Source: Typhlomys cinereus (taxonomy: Eukaryota > Chordata > Mammalia > Rodentia > Platacanthomyidae). From it: a stretch of 64,000 bases of DNA. The stretch is taken from NCBI GenBank assembly GCA_023101885.1, contig JALPQD010000116.1, forward strand, positions 2,249,501 through 2,313,500. The letters are read 5' to 3'. A program made the translations under genes and the position numbers. Positions 11,259-21,479 of the stretch are shown here, piece by piece. Numbering within the stretch: the first letter of the stretch is position 1; every line of letters begins with the position of its first letter. Under the pieces are notes generated by a model, which searched no databases, was not told where the DNA came from, and was given only the letters and a program-made list of their open reading frames with translations.

Positions 11259-11425
11259 AATGGACACAGTGGCATGTGCCTGTAATTCCAGTGCTGGGGA
11301 GGGAGAATTAGAGGATACTCGGAGCTGGACCAGACAGTCTAGACAACCAGTGAGCTCCAGTGAGAGACACTGTTTCAAAATACAAGGTAGAGAATAACTG
11401 AGGAAGGTATGAGATGTAACCTTTG

Positions 11426-11476
<51 letters not shown>

Positions 11477-11480
11477 CACA
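11137..11480 (+). repeat. B4/RSINE1-like SINE with internal (CAA)n and terminal (CA)n
   Basis: The ID-like head (AACTCAGTTGGTAAAGTGC, then GACCTGAGTTCACACTCC) is followed by a (CAA)n run at 11218-11257 and a B1-like part (TGGCATGTGCCTGTAATTCC ... GTGAGAGACACTGTTTCAAA). It ends in a (CA)n tail at 11428-11480. Both microsatellites sit at A-rich points of the SINE, a common origin for them. Confidence 0.75.
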
Positions 11481-11535
11481 GAATAGTCTGATAGAAATTG
11501 CAAATAAGATATAAAAGAAGATGTAAAATAATAAT

Positions 11536-11586
11536 GAGAGAGTGAGAAAGAGACAAAGAGAAAGAGAGAGAGAGAGAGAGAAAGAA
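11536..11586. repeat. (GA)n-rich tract
   Basis: Purine tract of GAGA and AAAGAG units. Confidence 0.85.
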
Positions 11587-12339
11587 CAAAGTATAGGGGC
11601 AAGGAATAATGCAACAAATCACGAATATAACTCCTTTTTTATTTAAGAATATAATTTCTTACTTCATGTAAGCCTTTTAAGAAACAATTACATTTTTTCT
11701 TTCTCTCCTTCTGTTAAATATGCTACCTATATAGGACAAATCTCTCGACTGCTCTGCTTGTGACATCAAATATATAAGGGTCTAATGACTGCTCCAGAGA
11801 CAGGAAGCATTTTCCATATTTAAAACTGGTGGTCAGCTCATAAGACATTCTCTCTGTTATGATTGTTGAAGTGTCTCATAAAGGAAAATATCATCCCAGT
11901 GTGATTTCTTTGCTTCTTTGCACTCTTTAGCTGGATGTTCTCTTTCCAGCTGGGCACAAATTGAGGACACTGGCCTTTTCAATGGTGGACAAAGTCATAA
12001 TGGGAGCGAAGTGGCAAGCATCAAAGGAAACTCAGAAAAAGGAAGGCTCATTATTTCATCAGAAACTTTTTTTTTTCTTGCTACTGTTTCAAGAATTATT
12101 CTTGGGCTTCACAAAAGAGCTAGAAATAAGTAAAGTATTAACACCGGGAGGGTGCCTGGTCAGCCTTGTCTTGTGGATGAACTAAATTCCAACCCAGGTT
12201 CAAACTGCAGGCAGCGTTTTCTGTAGCGGGAAGACTCAGATGGAACGAGATGATTCTAAGGCGAAATAGAATCAGGTCAGTTTTTCTCACCTTGTCTTTG
12301 GAGACATTGATCGTCATCATCATTATTTTCTGTTCAAGT
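11587..12339. other. Unique sequence, no gene seen
   Basis: No repeat or coding similarity recognised. Open frames at 11.9-12.2 kb lack splice or start context. Confidence 0.45.
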
Positions 12340-12450
12340 TCAGCTGTCTACCAGACATGTGTTATTCCATTTAATTGTCAGAAAAACTGCAGTGTGGGCA
12401 TTAATAGCCTCATTTCTTGGATGAAAAACAAAGCAATGAAAATATGAACT
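12340..12450 (-). repeat. MIR-like fossil, antisense
   Basis: CATTTAATTGTCAGAAAAAC followed by GGCATTAATAGCCTCATTTC and a GGATGAAAAACAAAG segment matches the antisense MIR pattern. Confidence 0.5.
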
Positions 12451-12689
12451 GGCTGCAATGTTTTCAACTTACAATAGAACCAGGGGTGGGACAAATGTCC
12501 TTAGGCCTCCTCAGCAGGATTTAAATGCAACCAAAGTCATTTAGCTCTACGAAGAGCTGGGCCAGTAGAGAATTTCTTCCTCTTTTGGCTTCAGGTTGTT
12601 TTAAGTAGCCAAATAAGAGATAAGTGTCTATATGCACCGATCTACTGAATGATGAAAAGTCATGTTCTCTGAGTTTTCACAGTAACATC

Positions 12690-12900
12690 CCATTCTCCAA
12701 ACCTGCTGGCTTCTGTTCATATATGTTCAGTCTGTTCATATCACTACCTCAAGTCCATCACACACTTCCTGCTTTCACTGATGCATCTAAGGTCAGCTTC
12801 TCCTTCTGCTACAGCCAGGGGATCTTTTACAAAAGACATAAGATAATAACATACCATCAGCTAAAGCCCCCAAAGGCTTCCTGATACACTTTGATTGAAC
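12690..12900 (+). repeat. L2-type fossil
   Basis: The CAGCCAGGGGATCTTTTACA, AAAGACATAAGATAATAACA and CCCCAAAGGCTTCCTGAT segments follow the order of the L2 3' region. Confidence 0.55.
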
Positions 12901-13149
12901 TGGTTAGCCAAGGTCTGTTTGACCCCGAAGATACTGACTTGAACACTTTCCCCCTCAACTACTCTCTTTGCTGGAGGCAGAGAACCACATTTCTCTGGAA
13001 ACATATCTGTGTTGGACACTCACAGCTTTTTGCATAGAATTCTGTTTTGGAATCTTGACTTGGCTGCTTCTCTTCAGGCAGATGGTCTGTCTACTGGTGA
13101 AAGTAGGATTAGTCTCTCACTAATACTGCGCTGCAACTAATCTGTGGAT

Positions 13150-13570
13150 TCACCTCTGGGAATGTTTGCATGAAACCAGATGTACCTGAAGTGGTACTTA
13201 TCTTTGATGGTGAGATGTGTTTCTTGGAGGCAACAAAAAGTTGGATCCTATTTTCTAATCCAATTTGTTAATCTGTGTCTTTTTACTGGGGGTACTGAGA
13301 AACTGAGGCAATTAGTATTAAGTGTTATTGATGAAAAATGTATTGATTCTCGCCATTTCTTATGTTTGTGGTGTTTTTTTAGATCTCTTTTGATTAACTG
13401 TCCTAGTAATACTTAGTTTCTGCCTTGTGGCCTTTTGGGTGTGTCTGTCTTTCTCCTCAGTTCAATGTTACTTCCAGTATCCTGTAGAGCTTGATTAGCG
13501 GCCATATGTTCATTTAGTTTGCTTTTTATCATTTCTGTAACAACTTTATTAAGAAGACTTCATATTTTAT
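13150..13570 (-). repeat. LINE-1 ORF2 fragment, antisense
   Basis: The plus strand carries complements of L1 ORF2: a CCAATTTGTTAATCTGTGTC TTTTACTGGG motif and flanking text match the antisense of the ORF2 N-terminal half. It has many stops and is not young. Confidence 0.6.
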
Positions 13571-13711
13571 GCATCTTATAGATTTTAAGAGTTTCAGATT
13601 ACAAGATGATGTCAGAAGCCAACCAATGAACTACTTCAAGAAGATATTGCTATTTAATATCATAATTGGAAGAAAGACAAGTGAAATACTCATAAGAAAG
13701 ATGTTTCTATT

Positions 13712-13820
13712 TGTTTGATTTTTTGTGACACCCTAGTCTAGCTTCAAACTTACAATCTGCCTGACTTAGGGTCTTAAGTGCTAAAATTATAGGCATGCAT
13801 TGCCACACATGAAAGATTTT
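13712..13820 (-). repeat. B1-like SINE, antisense
   Basis: TAGTCTAGCTTCAAACTTAC ... AAGTGCTAAAATTATAGGCA is the degraded reverse of the B1 (7SL-derived) core. Confidence 0.6.
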
Positions 13821-13864
13821 TATATGGGTGGTGTGTTACGTTCCTGTAAGGTAGAACATTAATT

Positions 13865-14015
13865 TCTTTCATCTCTCTCCTCTCTCTCTCTCTCTTTCTC
13901 CAGGTTTCACACTATAACTCAGGCTGCCCTGGAACTCATTATGAACTCATTACAACAATGTTTCTGCATCATTTTCTCAAGTACTGGGAATACAGGTATG
14001 AATCATCACATTTGA
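13865..14015 (-). repeat. B1-like SINE, antisense, with (CT)n
   Basis: A CT run, then CAGGCTGCCCTGGAACTCAT ... AGTACTGGGAATACAGGTAT, matches reversed B1. Confidence 0.65.
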
Positions 14016-14017
14016 AA

Positions 14018-14369
14018 AATAACAGAAATGTATTTTCTCACACTTCAGGAGTTTGTAAATATACAGCCAAAGTGTCAGCAGAGCTATTCTGTCCTTGAAG
14101 GTTCCAGAGTGAAAGATTTTTCCTTGTCTCTGTCTCCTCCTGTGACTCCAGATAGTCCTTGGTGACTATCATTCCAGCCTCTGCCTCACTGTTCACAAGG
14201 CCTTTTTCTTTGATAGTCTACAGATCTTCCCTTCATCTTAGGAGGATACCAGTGCTGTGACTTAGAATCCACCAACACCCACCTAATAACATCTGAAGGG
14301 ACCAAATAAGATCATATTCTGAGATTCTGGGTGGATGTGGATTTAGGGAACTATATGCAACTCATAACA
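14018..14369 (+). mobile_element. MLT1-like MaLR solo LTR
   Basis: Follows the MLT1 LTR path: TTTTCTCACACTTCAGGAG, then CTGTCTCCTCCTGTGACTCC, CATCTGAAGGGACCAAATAA, GATTCTGGGTGGATGTGGAT, and the end AACTCATAACA. No internal region is seen, and the 5' end is unclear. It is an old, non-autonomous ERVL-related element. Confidence 0.6.
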
Positions 14370-15000
14370 GATGGACAGTATAAACTATAAACACATTTTT
14401 CTGTTCATCATCACTTTTACATATTCTTTCAAAGATTGACAATCTTGAATATTTTCTCCTTACATTTGTTCTCTTCCTTGTTTGTGATTCATACACTCTG
14501 GCTCTTATTCTAGACCCTTCCCCCACGAGGAATTTCTATTGCATTCTTTATGGGTGAATCATGTGCATGCTAGCATGGTATGAATCTGTAACACAGAATA
14601 CAACTTGATTTTGTTAAAAATTTTTCTAGAATATGGATCCTAATGATGTTTCAAAAGTCAGATTTTGTCTAGAAATATTATAATTAGCTGAAGAGCAACA
14701 GCCAATGATTCCAGAATGCAGTACAGGTGGATTAGAGTACAGTTGTGGCAATTTATATGTTCCTATTAAAGTTAGGATTGTTTTGACACAGGATTTCAGG
14801 TTTATAATCTTTATAATGTTTTTCTGTAACAAAAGAAAGTGTACCTAAAGGTTAATATTTAATTTTCGAATCTCTTAATATGGATCCATTATGATCTCAA
14901 CTTTTCAGGATCTATTTCAGGAGAATATTTGCATAGACCATGGTCATGTTCTTTACAAAAGTATCTGACGTTCACACATCTTTTAGTCGTTGATGATCTC
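14370..15000. other. Unassigned AT-rich sequence
   Basis: No repeat family or coding block is recognised. Confidence 0.4.
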
Positions 15001-15002
15001 AG

Positions 15003-15290
15003 GTGTCATCTATTTCTTTTTCTTACTTGGGGTAGTGAGGAGATCTCATAAGGAACCATTGGTATGTGTGTAGGGAGGTGTGGCTTACACGGTTTCGTAA
15101 AGCCCAGGCTAAATCTTGAACTCATTATCCTGAGAATGAGCTTGAACTGATCCTCCTGTATGTTCCTCATGAATGCTGGAATTACAGGTGTACCCAACCA
15201 TGCCCAGTTGATGTGGTGCTGGGGATAGAACCAGGGCTTCATGTATGCATGCAAGCACACTACCAAGCTTCATCTTCAGCTCACATTTAC
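15003..15290 (-). repeat. B4-like composite SINE (B1 part + ID part), antisense
   Basis: A B1-like complement (AGCCCAGGCTAAATCTTGAA ... GAATGCTGGAATTACAGGTG) runs straight into an ID-like complement (GGTGCTGGGGATAGAACCAG ... GCAAGCACACTACCAAGCTT). This two-part order defines B4. Confidence 0.75.
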
Positions 15291-15429
15291 ATTTTTTGCT
15301 TGTACTTTTTTTGACTCTCTAATTCTCTAGTTGAATGTGGTAATAACTAGCTTTAACTAATTCCAAGATAACCTACTATTAATGATTTTTAATCTATTAG
15401 AGAAGATTTCTGTCTTTAAAATTGTCTCT

Positions 15430-16075
15430 ATTTCTTCTTTGTTTTAAAATTTTCATATTAGCTTACAAAATAATAGGTTTCCCCATGGGGTTTTCATGCA
15501 TATTTTATTTGGTTGATTCTCTTCCCCTTCATCTCCCAGCCCCCACTGTTCCTGCTGTGTTCTTTGGTCCCCAGTCACCCCCTTCTACTTCGTTCTATTG
15601 CGTTTCCTATCTCCTCCCTCAAAGCCTCTTTTTTTCCCAGTGACATGAACTTTTTTCTAGTTTCCTAACCTTTAACCCATAATAATTCCCACCTGGATAT
15701 ACATATTTAACTGTCAAAGCCTAAGGTCTGCATATAAGACAGAACATGTAGTATTTGTCTTTCTGAACTCATCTTTCTAAACCTTGTGTTTCAGTTCTAT
15801 CAATTTTCCTACAAATTCATTTTTTATGACTGAGTAAAATTCCATTGTATTATTTCATTATTCATTCATCTGTTAATGGACATCTAGGCTAATTTTGTTT
15901 TCCTGCTGTTGTGAAAAGAGCAGTAATAAACATGGATGTGACTGTATCTTTGTGGTAGGATATAGAGTCCTTTGAGTATATGTCCAGGATTGGTATAATT
16001 GGGTCATATGGTAGGTTTACTTTAGTTTCCTTAGAAGCTTCCATTGATTTCATTTGATAGTTCAAAACAGTATTT
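15430..16075 (-). mobile_element. LINE-1 3' portion, antisense
   Basis: The plus strand reads the complement of an L1 3'UTR and then of the ORF2 C-terminus. TTCCATTGTATTATTTCATT, CATCTGTTAATGGACATCTA and GGGTCATATGGTAGGTTTAC are the reversed equivalents of the YTMEYYSAI, WIRK and PYDPAIPLL coding regions. It is diverged with broken frames. No flanking duplication was identified. Confidence 0.75.
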
Positions 16076-16542
16076 TTGATTCAACTTGTACTAGAAGAAT
16101 AAATATAAATGTCATATATTCAGTGAGGGAAAAATGGTATTGGGACTACAACTAACAATGTACCAAATATACCAAAATAAATTTAGATGAATAAAAATGT
16201 ATAAATAGAGCCACAAAATTACTGGAAATTATGAATTAAGAATGATTTTGAAGACAGAAATATTTTCCAAATATGAGACAAAACAAAAATGCTACAATAT
16301 AAGGATTCGTCAATTCATCATAATAAAATAAAAACAAATCTTATATGGCAGAATTATTGGAAGCAAAGTAAAATGGTTAAAAACTGGGAGAAAACATAAT
16401 TCCTATAACTAATGATTAATTCTCTGATACATAAGAGGCACCTGTAAGTCAATGCTTAAAAGTTTAATAACTCAATGGAAACCAAGCAAAAATTAGAACC
16501 TAATTAAAAGAAACAATGTGACTCATTTAGAGAAGCACAAAT

Positions 16543-16958
16543 TAAGGCTACATCATCAATGAACTCACTGAAGATATGTTTACTTTCACAAGACCTGACA
16601 AGATTTGATCTGTCAATATCTCATCCCAGAAGGGGCGAGACCCCATGAGGCATCAGCCCTCCCTGAGGGACTGGTGAGGACTAATGCTGCCTGTCAGAAG
16701 GGGGACCACTTCCTTCAGTGGTAAGCCTACTGATCTAGCATCTATGCCCCGGCAAGTGCTCAGATATGTGTTAATGCAGGAAACTGATGAAACTCCATGG
16801 ACCACACATGCAAAGACCTGACAGTAGGAAGGAGAGTGCTGGAAGAAGCAAGTTTTCAGTGGTGGAGGAGGCGAGACAGGATCAGGTAACGTGGGGTGAA
16901 CATGTTTTAAGTTCATTGTATTCAAGTATTAAACTGTCACATATTTTATAACGAAAAA
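16543..16958 (+). mobile_element. 5'-truncated Lx-like LINE-1 3'UTR, nested
   Basis: The 416-bp insert carries rodent L1 3'UTR sequence (CAGCCCTCCCTGAGGGACTG, TTCCTTCAGTGGTAAGCC) and ends with an A-rich tail (ACGAAAAA). The perfect 14-bp duplication AGAGAAGCACAAAT lies at 16529-16542 and 16959-16972. The host L1 homology stops at the left copy and resumes at the right one, which independently supports the boundaries. Confidence 0.85.
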
Positions 16959-17057
16959 AGAGAAGCACAAATGAGCTCCACATTCATACAGTATAGAGAC
17001 GTACCACTCTAAACTTCATATGTTGAAAAATCCCCAACTTACTGCTAAAACTCTTAA

Positions 17058-17104
17058 CTTTTTTTAAAATTTTTAAAAACTTATTTATTATTTATTCAAT
17101 TGTG

Positions 17105-17152
<48 letters not shown>

Positions 17153-17351
17153 ACCACGGATGAATTCGGGAACCACCATGGACGCCTCCACCTCTTTATT
17201 TACTCTGCCCTGGGATTCATAGGCTCCGCCCTACCAGGACCAGAAACGTAGGCCGCCCCTGCTTCTGCCTGGATCTATACGTGGGCCTAGGATCAGAACT
17301 CGGGACCTTCCGCCTGCAAGGCAGAGGCTTAACCCCTGAGCCACCTCTCCA
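17058..17351 (-). mobile_element. B2-superfamily-like SINE (copy S4), antisense, with long (GT)n
   Basis: Full body of the S1 family in reverse, with an uninterrupted GT run at about 17110-17149. The head complement ends CACCTCTCCAG, so a few 5'-terminal bases are missing. No convincing flanking duplication was found. Confidence 0.88.
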
Positions 17352-17462
17352 GTTTTCTTACAGGTTGCTGGTTGTAGTAAAAAAAACTCTACAGGATACA
17401 ATTTTTTTCAAGCCCCATTAAAATTACATCCAAAAGCCTTTTGACCTAGCAAGTCTAAATCT

Positions 17463-17607
17463 TGTTCCCTTGTTTTTTTTTTTTTTTTTTTTTGGTCTTT
17501 TTGTAATTTTATCTCTTTTTTTTTTTTTTTTTCGGTGCTAGGGACCGAACCTAGGACCTCGCGCTTGCTAGGCAAGCGCTCTACCACTGAGCTAAATCCC
17601 CAACCCC
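17463..17607 (-). mobile_element. ID element (BC1-type SINE), antisense
   Basis: The reverse complement of 17531-17607 starts GGGGTTGGGGATTTAGCTCA. It contains an intact A box (TAGCTCAGTGGTAGAGC) and B box (GGTTCGGTCCC) and ends at an A-tail (two T runs on the plus strand, 17468-17492 and 17516-17532). The duplication AAGTCTAAATCT flanks it at 17451-17462 and 17611-17622. The tRNA-like core is nearly identical to the rodent ID consensus, so it is a young copy. Confidence 0.95.
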
Positions 17608-18104
17608 TAGAAGTCTAAATCTATGAATCTATTTTACAGATTTACCTGTACATTTGTGAAATGACACATGCAAATGGCTATGCATTGTAGCTTTGTAATC
17701 ACAGAAGAGCAGAACTTATCAAAGGCCCACCAGTAGAAGACTAATGAAATAGATAGTTACTTGTCTACACTATGGGAAACCATGAAGTTGTAGAAATATT
17801 ATGGACTCCCCTTCCAAAAAGACCTCCTACTTATGAATGATCTATTACAAAACAAAACATCCTAGAAGGAGTGCATAGTATGCTTTTGTAAAATGGAGAG
17901 AGAAGCATGTGCACATATATGTATTTGCTGATACATGCATAAACACCTTGTACTTCTCAGACATGGGAAGATTGGGGAGAGTTTCCTGGCATCCTGGCTA
18001 TGATCCTTTCCTCTGTGCCTTCAAATATGCAAAAATTCTGTGTATTGGGCCAGCGTCCCATTTCGTTTTCCCTTTGTCACATTTCCCAAGTAAGGGATTC
18101 AACT

Positions 18105-18580
18105 TGTCTTCTTGCTTTTTTATTGAAGCGATATTCATATAACATGAAACTAATCAAGGTGTACAATTTCATGGCAGGTTGCTGTATTCAGCGGTATTTT
18201 TCAGTTATAACCTCTGCTTAGAACTAAGCATCTCATCAGTTCTCAAAAGCCAGTCACTGTCCTACTCTCTCCTCCCCCACCCATGCCTTTCCATGAGTTT
18301 GTCCTTTCTGTGTATTTCATATAAATTTAGATGTGATCTGTAGATTTTGGAGTATGTTAGCAATAAGTTTTCTGAGAATCATTCATGTTACAGACATGGA
18401 TGAGAATTTTGTTACTTTTTGGCTGAATGACAGTCCATTGTGTGACTAAACTGCATTTTGCTCATCAGTGTAGCCGCTGATGAACGACTAGGTTACTGCA
18501 ACCTCTGAATAGCCCGTCCATGAATATATGCACATGCGTGCATCCGTGAACATTCACGTACATGCATTTGAAAATCTAGT
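18105..18580 (-). repeat. Ancient LINE-1 (L1M-type) 3' portion, antisense
   Basis: Starts with TTTTTTATTGAAGCGATATT, the complement of an old L1 3'UTR. It proceeds through CCATGAGTTTGTCCTTTCTG and AATGACAGTCCATTGTGTGA, then the 'ctgatgaacgactaggttactg' region, all in L1 antisense order. Confidence 0.6.
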
Positions 18581-18689
18581 TTCAGTACATACCTAAGAGT
18601 GAGAGCCAATAAATGTTAGTTCTGTGTTTAACTTTTAATGTTTCTGCTTAAAACAGTTTACTTAGTTTCAGATTTTAGATATTCATGGC

Positions 18690-18880
18690 AGGCTCATTCC
18701 TTCAGCAAACATTTATTAAGTGTCTACTAAGGGATGAGACCTTTGCTAAACATGGAGACATTCAAAAATGACAAAACCGTCTATCCTTTGAAGGTCCTTA
18801 TTGATGAACAAAGAGAGTGAGAGAGAGATATATAAATAAAACATAAACTGGATCATATTTTTAAATAATAAATACCCTCC
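18690..18880 (-). repeat. L2-type fossil, antisense
   Basis: CAGCAAACATTTATTAAGTG TCTACTAAGG is the complement of the common L2 3' end. It is followed by the 'acatggagacattcaaaaatgacaaaac' segment. Confidence 0.5.
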
Positions 18881-18899
18881 AGGAACTTACCATTTTGAT

Positions 18900-19310
18900 G
18901 GAAAGAGAAAAACCTCATTTCCTTACTGAAGCCTTCAAGACTCTGCCTTCATGTGTGACCTCGAGTGATATCCACATGGGAGGAACGCTAGTTGCTCACT
19001 GCCCCACGCCAGCACCAAATGAGATAATTGAATAATGCGAGTGTCCCCCATTCTTGCTTTTGACTTCTGTGCCCCAGGCTTTGCTCTGTGCTTTGAATGT
19101 GACAACTCATTCCCTTCTCCAGGTCGTTGCATTTGCTGATCCTTCTGCTTGGCGTGTTCATCTCTGACCTTCACATAACTACCTCCTTTTCATCATGCAG
19201 GTGCCTCTGGCTAACACGGCTCGCAGACATGCATCCAGCTCCACACACATTCACACTATCCCATTTTGTTTACCTGAACACCCACGCAGTACACACAGAA
19301 GTAATATATT
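18900..19310 (+). repeat. L2-type fossil, sense
   Basis: GCCCCAGGCTTTGCTCTGTG, then CATTTGCTGATCCTTCTGCT TGGCGTGTTC and TGACCTTCACATAACTACCT, follows the conserved L2 order. Confidence 0.55.
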
Positions 19311-19423
19311 GATGAATAAATATGAATATTAAAAAAGGAAATCTTTCCTGGGTCATTAAAGGATTTCCAGAGAGGATAATGGCAGATGATCTGCATCTTG
19401 CTTCCTGCATAAATCTTTCTTGA

Positions 19424-19548
19424 AATGGTTCTCACTCTTGGCTCCATGCTAGAATCACATGGAAATCCTTAGCAATGCTGGAGCTCCACCTATGGATTCT
19501 AACTTAGCTGGTCTGGTTCAGAACAACAGTGTTTAAAAATAGCCTATA
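19424..19548. repeat. MER5-like hAT-Charlie DNA transposon fossil
   Basis: TGGTTCTCACTCTTGGCTCC, then AGAATCACATGGAAATCCTT and GGATTCTAACTTAGCTGG, matches the pattern of the non-autonomous MER5 elements. Confidence 0.6.
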
Positions 19549-19550
19549 TG

Positions 19551-19767
19551 GGGGCTGGAGAGATGGCTCAGGGGTTAAGCCCTGGCTTGCAAGTAGAAGG
19601 TGCTGAGCTCATATGCCGGATCTCATGTAAAAAATGCCAGGCAGAAATGTCTATGGCCTGTTCTTCCTGCCCTGGAAGGTGGGGCCTGAGAAACTCTAGA
19701 GCAAAGCAAAGAGGAGGTAGAACAATCTAGGGTGATTCCTGAAGTCTCCCTTGGGCATTCACAGGCA
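19551..19767 (+). mobile_element. B2-superfamily-like SINE (copy S7), diverged, sense
   Basis: GGGGCTGGAGAGATGGCTCA starts it, and the ATGCCAGGCAGAAATG and CCCTGGAAGGTGGGGCCTG segments align with the S1 body. Many substitutions make it an older member. The expected CA-rich tail is replaced by the polypurine tract that follows. Confidence 0.75.
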
Positions 19768-20001
19768 CAAAAAGAAGAAAGAAAGAAAAGAAAGAAAAGA
19801 AAGAAAGGAAGGGAGAAAGGAAGGAAGGAAGGAAAGAAGGAAGGAAGGGGAGGAAAAGAGAGAAAGAGAGAGAGAAGAGAGAACGAGAAAGAGGGAAAGA
19901 GACAGAGAGAAAGAGAAAGAGAGAAAGACAGAAAGAGAAAGAAAGAAAAAAGAAAGAAAGAAAGAAGGAAAGAAAGAAGGAAAGAAAGAAGGAACGAAAC
20001 A
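19768..20001. repeat. Polypurine tract (GAAA/GGAA/GAGA)n, about 230 bp
   Basis: Almost pure A/G on the plus strand, with GAAA, GGAA and GAGA sub-blocks. It grew from the A-rich tail of SINE S7. The open frames across it are compositional artefacts. Confidence 0.95.
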
Positions 20002-21479
20002 AAGTCCATGTTATTCCAACCTATAGAACTATTGGGCTAGATTTTTAGGTTCTGCCACAGTTGATGGGCTTCTATTGATATATTCCTGGGAATGCTTGTT
20101 TCTACCTTGAGTTTGTATGCTTTACATATGATAGAGATAAATAAATAGCTGATGAAGAAAGGAGAAACATTTACCCTATGGAGAAGCAAAATGCTGTGGA
20201 AATTCAGTGTTCCAAGAGTGTGCCTTTGAAATAGACAAGGCTGGCATGGTCCTTGTGTTAGCAGGAAGACCTCTGAAGAACCTGGCAGTAAGTGAGCCAA
20301 GTTGACACAGTTTCCATTCTTTGACCTGCCTCTTTTCATAACCAATTGTCCTGATTGACCAACTTCACCATGAATCTGGAGCAAAGTTTAAAGCCAGATC
20401 TTGTCAATGAAGAGGAATTCCTAACTTCCTGAAAGAATCCAAGGGGGGGATATAAAAATATTACTTAGAAATATGGTGCAGCTTGCACTGATTTGCTTAT
20501 AAAAAGTGGAATCATCATTAGTTTGCCATTAGATCAATCAGTTTGTACTCTTGACTCTTCAAGACACTGGTTCTCAGTCTTTACATAATTATTGGGAAAA
20601 TTGCTGTGATTATGAAGGTAAGTTAATTGATCTCTAAACAGAGCTAAAGTAAATTCCACTTTAACTGGCTTACCTCTAATATTTTTAGAACCTGGGTTGA
20701 GTTTTAATGGAGCTCTGTGTATCGCATGTCTAATAACATGCTGATAAACCTTGAGAGGAATAAGGATATAATTAACAGGTCCTAGACTATGACACATTCC
20801 CTTTCTCTTTCCACCCCTGGTTTTATCATTTGCTCTGAATGATTTCATATATGTACAGGGGACATTCTATCTGCATATCTATTTTTCATTCTTCATCCTG
20901 GCTACCAGTTAGGCTTCATGGTACTCTGAAGGAAGACGCTATACAGATTTTGGAAGCATGCCTGAAAGTCTAGAGTTCTGGAAATCAATTGTGGTCTAGA
21001 GATGGGAGGCTGTTAGGTAGTTGGTGGACACCTTCCCTCTCTTGATCTTATGAACTCCTTGCAAAATAGGAAAGATTGTGGCTGATGTAGTTAGAGTGGG
21101 GCCAGAGCAGAGCCCTCTAATACGGAGCCCAGAATTGGGGCCCTGTTGTTACCAGAACTGGTACCTCCTGATTCCTTGCTCTACTGTTTGCCAGTAGTGA
21201 CAACTTGTACCAACCCATTAAGTATATGAGCCGGTCTCCTTGCCTATATATGGGATCATAAAGCTGCTACTGCTCCCACTACACATGGCTGTGAAGTCTA
21301 AATACACGTACTTTGCTTGTGAGAATGTAGAAGTGCTACATCCTCATGTGCTTATTACCATTATATATATATATATTTCCATTTTGCTATGTACTAAATC
21401 AGAGGGCAATGCAGCTGCCAACTGTTCGTACAGTTTCATGTTCTCATGAACATATGATCAAAAAAAGCAAAAATGGAGA
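20002..21479. other. Unique sequence, no gene seen
   Basis: No convincing repeat or coding block was recognised. Confidence 0.45.

Larger units (their letters stand above)
16086..17900 (+). mobile_element. Ancient LINE-1 ORF2 fragment, sense, split by three later insertions
   Basis: Segments 16086-16542, 16973-17057, 17352-17462 and 17623-17900 are collinear with L1 ORF2. They run from the 'gaaaaatggtattgggact' region, through 'catttagagaagcacaaat/gagctccacattcatacagta', to the 'acactatgggaaaccatgaag' region. The first is interrupted by an Lx-like L1 3' end, the second by SINE S4 and the third by an ID element. It is highly diverged and non-coding. Confidence 0.65.

Noticed and set aside
11127..11622. 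Val/Cys-repeat and poly-Asn/Leu open frames
   Set aside because: They are translations of (CA)n and (CAA)n microsatellites in a SINE.
17531..17607. Possible tRNA gene on the minus strand
   Set aside because: It has A and B boxes but a SINE A-tail and flanking duplication, and matches ID rather than a functional tRNA cloverleaf.
15430..17900. L1 with 5' inversion (twin priming): antisense 3' part followed by sense upstream part
   Set aside because: The sense segment continues, after removing its inserts, into the same 3' ORF2 region already present in the antisense segment. The two therefore overlap in L1 coordinates and must be separate insertions.
19623..20040. Several ~90-128-codon Lys/Arg/Glu- or Ser/Phe-rich open frames
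   Set aside because: They are translations of the (GAAA/GAGA)n tract; strand-pure purine runs lack stop codons in most frames.
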